From the NCBI RefSeq assembly GCF_008123965.1, contig NZ_VSTH01000014.1, forward strand, positions 62,001 to 126,000: 64,000 bases of DNA, given 5' to 3'. The notes below the pieces were generated by a model. That model saw nothing but the letters and a program-made list of their open reading frames with translations. It had not been told where the DNA came from and ran no database searches. Positions within the stretch are counted from its first letter, which is position 1, and every line of letters begins with the position of its first letter. Shown here piece after piece: positions 54,835 through 61,233 of the stretch. The DNA comes from Bradyrhizobium hipponense. Its GTDB lineage: Bacteria; Pseudomonadota; Alphaproteobacteria; Rhizobiales; Xanthobacteraceae. The position numbers and the translations under genes were made by a program.

Positions 54835-54930
54835 AGATGGGCACTACTCGTTCGCCGTGGCGCTATGATGCCGTGGCCCGCTGGGCGCTCCAATCGGCAA
54901 AACTGCGACGCACTGCGATCTTGCACTACA
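54800..54930 (+). repeat. Copy B of the dispersed repetitive ORF, most complete
   Basis: Contains motif TGCAAAATCGTAAAACGGCG then the start MKMGTTRSPWRYDAVAR and later LRRTAILHYTDW. It shares the first 63 bases with copy A and the LRRTAIL segment with copy C. The open frame continues to 55112 without recognisable domains. The rest of the 560-bp gap up to the cyclase gene shows nothing else. Confidence 0.75.
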
Positions 54931-55224
54931 CCGATTGGGGGCCGCCCGACTTCCCGATATCGCAGGCAGTCCGGTTACCCTTGATAGCGGGCCTTTTCCA
55001 TCAAATCGCGGATTCCAAATCGCGGATTCGCGATGAGCCATTCGGCGACACCAGCAGCACGTCTTCCAAATGTTTGTTCACTATCCAGGCAGGCATCGGT
55101 CAGTGCGGCTGACATTTCAAGCTAACGGCAACGACCGGCATGAGCCCTGGGGGGCACCCCGTCAAAGCGCCTTGGCGCCGCGGCGTGATCCGTCGTACAA
55201 GTGTGCCGAGTTGGATTGCGGGCC

Positions 55225-57189
55225 ATGGTGCAAGAGCGGCCAGTCCGGGTCGAGCGTAGGTTGTCGGCGATATTGGCTGCCGATGTGGCGGGCTATTCGC
55301 GGCTAATGCATCGCGACGAAGAAGCTACACACGCCAGGCTAACCGCACTCCTGACCGACGCTGTCTACCCGGCAATCGCCGAGCACGGCGGGCACCTCGT
55401 GAAGAACACCGGTGACGGATTCTTGGTGGAGTTTCCAAGCGCGGTCGAGGCGGTTCGAGCTGCGACAGAATTCCAAACCCGCATCAAGGAGCTTACAATT
55501 GGCGAGGTTGAGGACAGGCGTATTGCTTTCCGCGTGGGCGTCAATATCGGCGACGTCATTGTTGAGCCGCATGATATTTTTGGAGATGGCGTCAACATTG
55601 CGGCGCGGCTTGAGGGCATCGCCGAACCTGGCGGCATCTGCATCTCCTCAGCAGCCTACGATCAAATCAGAGACAAGGTCCGGGTTGAGTTCGCCGATCT
55701 GGGTGAGCATTCTGTCAAGAACATCGCCCGACCTGTGCACGTCTTTGCCTTGCAGACCGATGCTCTGGCTGGTCTTCCGGCACCGTCCGAGAATCCTACT
55801 CCCGTGAGGTCACGGCCACGCGGATATCTTTGGGCTAGCGCCGCAATTGCCGTGGCGCTTGTCGTCGGCATCACAGTAGCAGCCGCTTGGTGGTTTCGAC
55901 CGAGTTCTAACACCGCCTCATCGGCTTCTGTTGCTACGAACAACGCCACCAAAAGCATTGCCGCGATTTCTCACGCAAGCTCCCCACCACGCTTCTCGAT
56001 TGTCGTGTTGCCCTTCGCGAACTTGAGCAGCGATCCGGATCAGGAATACTTCGCGGACGGGATCACCGATGATCTGACTACCGACTTGTCACGCATCTCA
56101 GGTAGCTTCGTGATCGCCCGCAACACTGCGTTTACCTTCAAGGGGAAGCCGGTGGACATCAAACAGGTCGGCCGCGAGTTGAATGTGCGGTATGTCTTGG
56201 AGGGCAGCGTACGGCGGGACGGAGACCAAGTCCGAGTAAATACGCAGCTCATTAACGCCGAAACCGGCGCACACGTTTGGGCTGATCGGTTCGATAAAGA
56301 TCGGGCAGATATCTTCAAAGTGCAGAACGAGGTCACCGCTCGCATTGCCGGGACTTTGAACCTGGAACTGATCAGGGCGGAAAGCCAGCGCGCAGAGCGT
56401 GAGCATGCGGACAATCCCGACGCGGTCGATCTCGCCATGCGGGGCTGGGCCGCCTATTACCGACCGCTGTCCGCTCAGCAGTTGGCCGAGGCGCGGATGC
56501 TGTTCGAGCGAGCATTACGTATCAATCCTCAATCTCCGCAGGCACTGCACGGTCTGGCGCGCACGCTTGCCTGGGCGGTAACAAGCCGCTTTAGCAACGC
56601 GCCGGCTGATGACCTTATGCGCGCCGATGAAGCGGTGGGGCGGGTCCTCCGGAGCTGGCCCGACGATGCGCTGGCACACGATACCAAGGGCCACATTTTG
56701 CGGGCGCGAAAACAGTTTGAGCAGTCGATCGCTGAGTACGAGACGGCTATCAATCTCGACCGCAATCTCGCGAACGCCTATGGTGCGAGTGGCCTTACCA
56801 AGCTCTTTGCAGGGCGCGCGGAGCAGTTGTTCACGCCAGTCGAAACCGCTATTCGGCTGAGTCCGCGCGACCCGCTCCTGAGCGTTTGGCTATACTGGAT
56901 CTGTCACGCACATACACATCTCGGTCACGATGACGAAGCGATCGACTGGTGTAGCAAGTCGATCGCAACTAATCCGCTTTGGTATGTCTACATTGACCTG
57001 ATCTCTGCCTATGGCTGGAAAGGGCAGAAGGATAACGCACGGGCCGCAATAGCCGAGCTGAATAAGCTAGTACCAAATTACACAGTAAAAAAATGGGCGA
57101 ATGAAGGTTATTCGGACAATCCGGTCTTTGTCGCCCAGTATCAGCGGATCGTCGAAGGACTTAGGAAGGCCGGATTGCCCGAAGAATGA
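55225..57189 (+). CDS. Class III adenylate/guanylate cyclase with TolB-like and TPR regions
   Basis: 654 residues from MVQERPVRVERRLSAI (a GTG 24 bases upstream is an alternative). Cyclase domain (about 10-180): LAADVAGYSRLMHRDEEAT, NTGDGFLVEF, GVNIGDVIVEPHDIFGDGVNIAARLE. A hydrophobic span at about 204-225 is followed by a TolB-like N-terminal module (PFSIVVLPFANLSSDPDQEYFADGITDDLTTDLS) and TPR repeats in the C-terminal third (ALHGLARTLA...). This is a common Bradyrhizobium-type signalling architecture. Base composition looks somewhat AT-richer than neighbours, in keeping with transfer. Confidence 0.9.
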   Translation: MVQERPVRVERRLSAILAADVAGYSRLMHRDEEATHARLTALLTDAVYPAIAEHGGHLVKNTGDGFLVEFPSAVEAVRAATEFQTRIKELTIGEVEDRRIAFRVGVNIGDVIVEPHDIFGDGVNIAARLEGIAEPGGICISSAAYDQIRDKVRVEFADLGEHSVKNIARPVHVFALQTDALAGLPAPSENPTPVRSRPRGYLWASAAIAVALVVGITVAAAWWFRPSSNTASSASVATNNATKSIAAISHASSPPRFSIVVLPFANLSSDPDQEYFADGITDDLTTDLSRISGSFVIARNTAFTFKGKPVDIKQVGRELNVRYVLEGSVRRDGDQVRVNTQLINAETGAHVWADRFDKDRADIFKVQNEVTARIAGTLNLELIRAESQRAEREHADNPDAVDLAMRGWAAYYRPLSAQQLAEARMLFERALRINPQSPQALHGLARTLAWAVTSRFSNAPADDLMRADEAVGRVLRSWPDDALAHDTKGHILRARKQFEQSIAEYETAINLDRNLANAYGASGLTKLFAGRAEQLFTPVETAIRLSPRDPLLSVWLYWICHAHTHLGHDDEAIDWCSKSIATNPLWYVYIDLISAYGWKGQKDNARAAIAELNKLVPNYTVKKWANEGYSDNPVFVAQYQRIVEGLRKAGLPEE

Positions 57190-57254
57190 CAGCCGCTGAC
57201 TACCGTGAGATAACCGCAAGCGCCAATCTGGTGCAAGGGAATTTCGGAATTACG

Positions 57255-57330
57255 GTGGCGCGCCATGCGGCCGAGCAGGCGATCCGGCCGGATAACCTGC
57301 GACGGACTGCGATCTTGCGCTTCGCCCCGC
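57255..57330 (+). repeat. Copy C of the dispersed repetitive ORF, degraded
   Basis: GGCGCGCC (57257-57264) begins a segment whose frame reads ...LRRTAILRFAPRR, matching copy B's LRRTAILHY. It lies between the cyclase and the MazE-like genes. Confidence 0.65.
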
Positions 57331-57370
57331 GGAGACGCCCCGGGGCCTCGAATTGAGTCCCGACCCTTGC

Positions 57371-57404
57371 CTTCTCCATCCGTAACGCGTTACGGATGGA
57401 GAAG
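57371..57404. promoter_or_regulatory. Perfect 34-bp palindrome upstream of the MazE-like gene
   Basis: The 17-base arm CTTCTCCATCCGTAACG (57371-57387) and its exact reverse complement (57388-57404) meet without a spacer. It ends 4 bases before the MazE-like ATG, so it includes the GGAGAAG ribosome-binding site of that gene. Confidence 0.85.
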
Positions 57405-57408
57405 TCCA

Positions 57409-57621
57409 ATGGCGGCGGCAGCCGAGAGGATGAAGATGATGCGGCAGCGGCGGCGCGCACGGGGCCTGCGTGAGCTGCGTCTCGTAGTCGCCGACCCCCG
57501 CTCGCGGGCGGTGCGACGACGGGTGGCGAAGCAGGTTGCCCGTCTCGATCCTGATAGCGAACGCGACGCGCTGGAGTGGATCGAGTCGGTCTCAGAGTTT
57601 GATGCAGATGCAACGCGGTGA
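57409..57621 (+). CDS. MazE-like antitoxin (DUF3018 family)
   Basis: 70 residues from MAAAAERMKMMRQRRRARGLREL, a basic N-terminal stretch (probably DNA-binding) followed by VADPRSRAVRRRVAKQVARLD and an acidic C-terminal end (ESVSEFDADATR) that should wrap the toxin. The pattern matches the DUF3018/antitoxin MazE family. The ribosome-binding GGAG overlaps the arm of the 34-bp palindrome. Its end overlaps the toxin gene by about 20 bases. Confidence 0.82.
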   Translation: MAAAAERMKMMRQRRRARGLRELRLVVADPRSRAVRRRVAKQVARLDPDSERDALEWIESVSEFDADATR

Positions 57622-57937
57622 CGTGGTAGTTGTTGCCGCGGCCGGTGACTATGGCAAGCCCCGCCCAGCGGTCATCGTGCAGACTGACGCCTTTCCGCAG
57701 AGCCATGCCTCTGTAGTGCTTTGCCAGTTGACTTCCGATCTGGTGGACGCTCTGGATTTTCGCGTCACCGTTGAGCCCAAGCCTGAAAACGGATTGCGGC
57801 TCACGTCGCAGGTGATGGCCGATAAGCCGGTCACCGTAAGACGCGAACGGATCGGGCAGAGGATCGGGCGTATCGGCGACCAGGACATGGCTCGGCTCGG
57901 AATTGCCTTGGCGTTTGTCATGGGGCTCGCGGATTAG
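57602..57937 (+). CDS. MazF-family endoribonuclease toxin
   Basis: 111 residues from MQMQRGDVVVVAAAGDYGKPRPAVIVQ, the typical MazF N-terminus (xRGDVVxV, GKPRPAVIVQ). The PemK/MazF core continues with VVLCQLTSDLVDALDFRVTVEP and ends LGIALAFVMGLAD. Toxins of this family cleave mRNA at specific short motifs. The ATG at 57602 or a second ATG at 57608 both overlap the antitoxin end, giving coupled translation. Confidence 0.87.
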   Translation: MQMQRGDVVVVAAAGDYGKPRPAVIVQTDAFPQSHASVVLCQLTSDLVDALDFRVTVEPKPENGLRLTSQVMADKPVTVRRERIGQRIGRIGDQDMARLGIALAFVMGLAD

Positions 57938-58013
57938 CGGCTTCTAGTCCAGGCGACCGACCGCAAGATTCACGCGGCTGTCAGCGGCATGTTCCGGCGC
58001 CCGGCGACGATAT

Positions 58014-58037
58014 CTTACAATCGTAAAATGGCGCGCT
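58014..58037. repeat. Motif D: tRNA-Arg 3' end with downstream AATCGTAAAA
   Basis: CAATCGTAAAATGGCGCGC on the + strand is the encoded CCA end and acceptor start of tRNA-Arg plus 10 bases beyond it. The same AATCGTA...GGCGCGC string is found at 49132 and 54800. This suits an attachment-site duplication. Confidence 0.5.
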
Positions 58038-58105
58038 CGGAGAGATTCGAACTCCCGACCCTCGGAATCGAAATCCGATGCTCTATCCAGCTGAGCTACG
58101 AGCGC
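58029..58105 (-). tRNA. tRNA-Arg (anticodon TCG)
   Basis: 77-nt cloverleaf with encoded CCA. The acceptor stem pairs GCGCTCG with CGAGCGC, discriminator G. Anticodon stem TCGGA/TCCGA encloses loop TTTCGAT, anticodon TCG, decoding CGA. D arm AGCTCAGCTGGATAGAGC and T arm GTTCGAATC look normal. It is a plausible integration site: its 3' end matches two motifs within 9 kb upstream. Confidence 0.97.
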
Positions 58106-58251
58106 CTTGGCCCGGATGACGGGCCGCCATCGCACGGCATCCGACCGTGCTGGGCAGCCAGCAGCGGGGAGCGTTCCGATGCGTTCGAATTAGCAGAGAG
58201 GCGCGACAATAAAAAGCCCTACTCGCCCCCTCCCGGGGCAGAACGTAGCGC

Positions 58252-58752
58252 TCACCAGGTGGTGTCGAACAGGCCGAAGTGCGGCTGCTGCGCCACCAGC
58301 ATCATCGGCCTGCCGGGCTGCGGCGCCGGATGCATCCTGGCGACCCTGCGCCGGGGCTGGGCCTGCGGAGCCTGAGCCAGAGCCTGCGGCCTGGCGTCCG
58401 TTTTCTTGGCTGAGGCGGCATCGGCCTTCGGGACCGTCGGCGTGAACTGCGCGAAGGTCTCGCGCACCCGTGCCTTTGCCGACATCTCGGCCAGGACGTC
58501 GGCCTGGACCGGCTGCTGGGGCGCAACCACAGCGGCCGTATTCACCACCGGCGCAGCGATCGTCGGCTGAGTGGTGTCGAGCACGACGCGTTCAGGCAGG
58601 TGGCGATCGGACCGGATCCGGATCATCGGCTGTTCGTTGCTTGCGGTCGCAACCGCTTGCGCCACGGGAGAGGCCGGCAGGACGAGGTTCGCCGCGAACA
58701 GCAGCGCGAGCAACGCTCCACCGACAAAAATGAAATACCGAAAGATGGGCAT
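58252..58752 (-). CDS. Inner-membrane-anchored hypothetical protein
   Basis: 166 residues from MPIFRYFIFVGGALLALLFAANLVLPA, an N-terminal uncleaved or signal-like helix. The body is Ala/Pro/Gln-rich with basic PRRRVARMHPAPQPGR near the end, finishing HFGLFDTTW. It resembles a conserved Bradyrhizobium protein of unknown function. Confidence 0.8.
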   Translation of the reverse strand: MPIFRYFIFVGGALLALLFAANLVLPASPVAQAVATASNEQPMIRIRSDRHLPERVVLDTTQPTIAAPVVNTAAVVAPQQPVQADVLAEMSAKARVRETFAQFTPTVPKADAASAKKTDARPQALAQAPQAQPRRRVARMHPAPQPGRPMMLVAQQPHFGLFDTTW

Positions 58753-58912
58753 TGGCCACGCTCCGCCCCCGCAACCCCGCGCGGGCACTCCGCCTTAACC
58801 GGCGCTCTATCAATTGGTTCCGGCACCGGCTGTTCGGTTCAAATGGCAACGCCAAGTTTTTGGCCCAAGGGCCCGGGATGGTCACTTTTCCGCTATCGGA
58901 TTGGGCCGCCCT

Positions 58913-59482
58913 TTACGCTCGCCGCGCCGTAACCAACGAACATTTCGCCTGATCGGCATTGACGTTGACGAAGCCGACAGGAACGTGCGCAAAAGTCTTA
59001 CGACTCTTCATGCTGACGATGTCGGCCAGCACGCGGGTGCGCTCGGTCAGACGGCTGCCATCGCGCCGCGTAAAGGCGCAGACGATTTCGACATCTCTTA
59101 TGGCATAATCATTGTCGTTTCGCAGGGTGAACGTTACCAGCGCCTTCGAGCCGAGGCCGCCGCGACGCCATGTCTGCGATGAAATCCTGAGGCGATCGAG
59201 CTCTGCCGCTGCCTGGGTCGTGGAGGGCGGCAATTCCGCCGCTGGTTTGGCCGAAGCAGCCGCCTCCTCGACCGAGGGCAACTCCGCGTATATTGGCTCG
59301 CCCCGGGCGGAATTTCCCTTTGAGAGAGGTAACAGCATCCAGACGCCGCAGCCGACGATGAAGGCCGCCAGCAGCCACAGCAGACTTCGGCCAGATGAGA
59401 CGCTCGCGATCATCGCGCGCGTCAGACGCTCGCCGATCCCCGCGAAGCGTTCCCACCCGATGCGGTCAACCCCTGCGTTCAT
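58913..59482 (-). CDS. Membrane-anchored hypothetical protein with LxxDIVSMKSRKTFxHV motif
   Basis: 189 residues from MNAGVDRIGWERFAGIG. One membrane helix at about 34-51 (LLWLLAAFIVGCGVWMLLPL). The periplasmic part has a possible immunoglobulin-like segment: ALVTFTLRNDNDYAIRDVEIVCAFTRRDGSRL and DIVSMKSRKTFAHVPVGFV. I do not recognise the family beyond similar rhizobial proteins. Start alternatives lie at 59566 and 59413. Confidence 0.72.
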   Translation of the reverse strand: MNAGVDRIGWERFAGIGERLTRAMIASVSSGRSLLWLLAAFIVGCGVWMLLPLSKGNSARGEPIYAELPSVEEAAASAKPAAELPPSTTQAAAELDRLRISSQTWRRGGLGSKALVTFTLRNDNDYAIRDVEIVCAFTRRDGSRLTERTRVLADIVSMKSRKTFAHVPVGFVNVNADQAKCSLVTARRA

Positions 59483-59699
59483 GCATGCATCACCGACAGC
59501 GACCGAGGCACGTGCCTGCGCATCCGTCCGACACCGATGCGGCCATCCTACAACGGAGTCGACCACAGCTTATTTTAATCCAGCAGACGAACTATGGTTC
59601 CCGCGCGCATGCGAATCCGGCAACAACGGTGGCGATCACCGGTCGGGCTCGCTACCATGCGCTGCACCATCGCAAAGACCCCGCCGGGAGGAAAATGAA

Positions 59700-60083
59700 A
59701 TGCCAGTCGTCACTTGGGATCACGTCCATCTGCGCAGCCCCGATCCGGAGGCCACCGCAGCCTGGCTGCGGGACATCCTCGGTGGCGAGATCGTCCGCGC
59801 GCCGGGACGAATCGACGTGAATCTTGGCGGCGCCAGGATCTTCATCGCTCCGCTGGAGGGCGACAACGCCGTCAGCCCACCACCACCGCACCCGCATCAG
59901 GGCCTCGACCATTTTGGCCTCACCGTGAAAGACATCGACGCGGTTGCTGCGGAGCTCAAGGCCAAAGGTGTCACGTTCACGCGCGAGCCGACCACGATCC
60001 GGCCAGGCGTTCGCATCTGCTTCCTCCGCGGCCCCGAAGGCATCTCCATCGAGCTGCTCGAGCGCGACAAAAAATATGCCTGA
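59700..60083 (+). CDS. VOC-superfamily protein
   Basis: 127 residues from MPVVTWDHVHLRSPDPEATAAWL, with GGGAGG before the ATG. Metal-binding residues expected in this fold are His8/His10 (WDHVHL), His in GLDHFGLTV and Glu in ISIELLER. It may be a glyoxalase or dioxygenase-like enzyme. No operon partner is obvious. Confidence 0.9.
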   Translation: MPVVTWDHVHLRSPDPEATAAWLRDILGGEIVRAPGRIDVNLGGARIFIAPLEGDNAVSPPPPHPHQGLDHFGLTVKDIDAVAAELKAKGVTFTREPTTIRPGVRICFLRGPEGISIELLERDKKYA

Positions 60084-60135
60084 TGCGGCGCGAACCGCAT
60101 CGGGCGTCAGCCGGGCGAACGGGCGCCTGGCGCAG

Positions 60136-60633
60136 TTACGTCATGCTGCCCGGCATGAAGCAGCGGATGGTGACGCCCGTGTAGCCGTAGATCGGCCACA
60201 CCATGGTCCGCCCGACCCGGTTCGGCTCCGAGATGACAGCCTCTTCGGGCACATCGACCCAGACCAGTTCCTGCTTCTGGCCTTCGAGCACATAGCCAAG
60301 GCGCGGGACGCGGACGCGATAATGCCCGTCCTTGCTGTCCCAGTCGGAGTCCGAGAGCGCCGACCCGTCGGCATCGGAACAACATGGCCCCTTGCCGCTT
60401 CGCAGGCCGTCGAACCAGGCCTTCAATTCGGCATTGGTCTTGACGAACTGGCCGCGGTCGCGCGCGTGACCGAACGGCGCAGCGACGGCAATCAGGGCTA
60501 ATGCGCAGCCCAGCCTCGCAACGCTTCGCCAGCGTGTCGCACAACCAATTCGCCGATGTTCTACTTTGCAATTCGTGGGACGCACACTGTACAGACGCGG
60601 CTCATCGCCGCCGGAATCGATCCAGTTGCTCAC
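60136..60633 (-). CDS. Secreted hypothetical protein
   Basis: 165 residues with an N-terminal extension before a hydrophobic signal-like segment (LGCALALIAVAAPFGHA, about 41-57), so the true start may be further in. Mature part: FDGLRSGKGPCCSDADGSALSDSDWDSKDGHYRVRVP and a WVDVPEEAVI...GRTMVWPIYGYTGVTIRCFMPG. The PCCSDADG pair and the ending CFMPG are typical of a small family of secreted alphaproteobacterial proteins. Function unknown. Confidence 0.75.
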   Translation of the reverse strand: MSNWIDSGGDEPRLYSVRPTNCKVEHRRIGCATRWRSVARLGCALALIAVAAPFGHARDRGQFVKTNAELKAWFDGLRSGKGPCCSDADGSALSDSDWDSKDGHYRVRVPRLGYVLEGQKQELVWVDVPEEAVISEPNRVGRTMVWPIYGYTGVTIRCFMPGSMT

Positions 60634-60882
60634 GTTGGTCTTGCTCCAGCACCCCGCGGCCAGTGCAACAATGGTTATGCATTTCGCGGGCCAACTCTGA
60701 TTCGCAACGACCGGCCTCGCCTCTTGATGAGACCGTCATAACGCCGTCACAAACAAGCCGGGACAATTACGGTCCCGACCGGCAGCCAAACGGCAAACTG
60801 CCGCGTTGCGCCAGGGGGTGGGCTTTGGCATAAAAGCTTCACCGGTGTGCCTCGGGCGACGGTCACCGACCTGCGGGACGTT

Positions 60883-61233
60883 ATGAAGAACGGCCTCTAC
60901 TCGATTCACGTGACGCTGCTCGATGGTCGAGCCGGCAAGGGCAGCGGCGTGATTCTTTTTCGCGACGGCAAGATCCTTGGCGGTGATGCCTATCTCTATT
61001 ACACCGGCAGCTACAGCGTGAAGGACAACACCTTCAAGGGCGAGGTGCTGGTGCAGCGGCACACCTCTCCGCGGGCCGACGACAATCCGCTGTTCGGCGG
61101 GCCTGCCCCGGTCGGCATCGGCGTCAGCGGCACTTTCACCGACACGCGCGCGGAGATGACGGGCACCGCTCTGGTCGGCAAGGCCAGCCAGATCTTCGGT
61201 GCCACACTGCACAAGCTCGCCGACGTCGATTAG
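60883..61233 (+). CDS. GrlR-like regulatory protein
   Basis: 116 residues from MKNGLYSIHVTLLDG, with GGGACG before the ATG. The sequence matches the GrlR family (compare MKNGLYSIHF...DG..GGDxxYYYxGxY): KILGGDAYLYYTGSYSVKDNTFKGEVLVQRHT and GIGVSGTFTDTRAEMTGTALVGKASQIFGATLHKL. GrlR is known as a repressor of type III secretion in enteric pathogens. No such system is in this window, so a different partner is likely. Confidence 0.8.
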   Translation: MKNGLYSIHVTLLDGRAGKGSGVILFRDGKILGGDAYLYYTGSYSVKDNTFKGEVLVQRHTSPRADDNPLFGGPAPVGIGVSGTFTDTRAEMTGTALVGKASQIFGATLHKLADVD

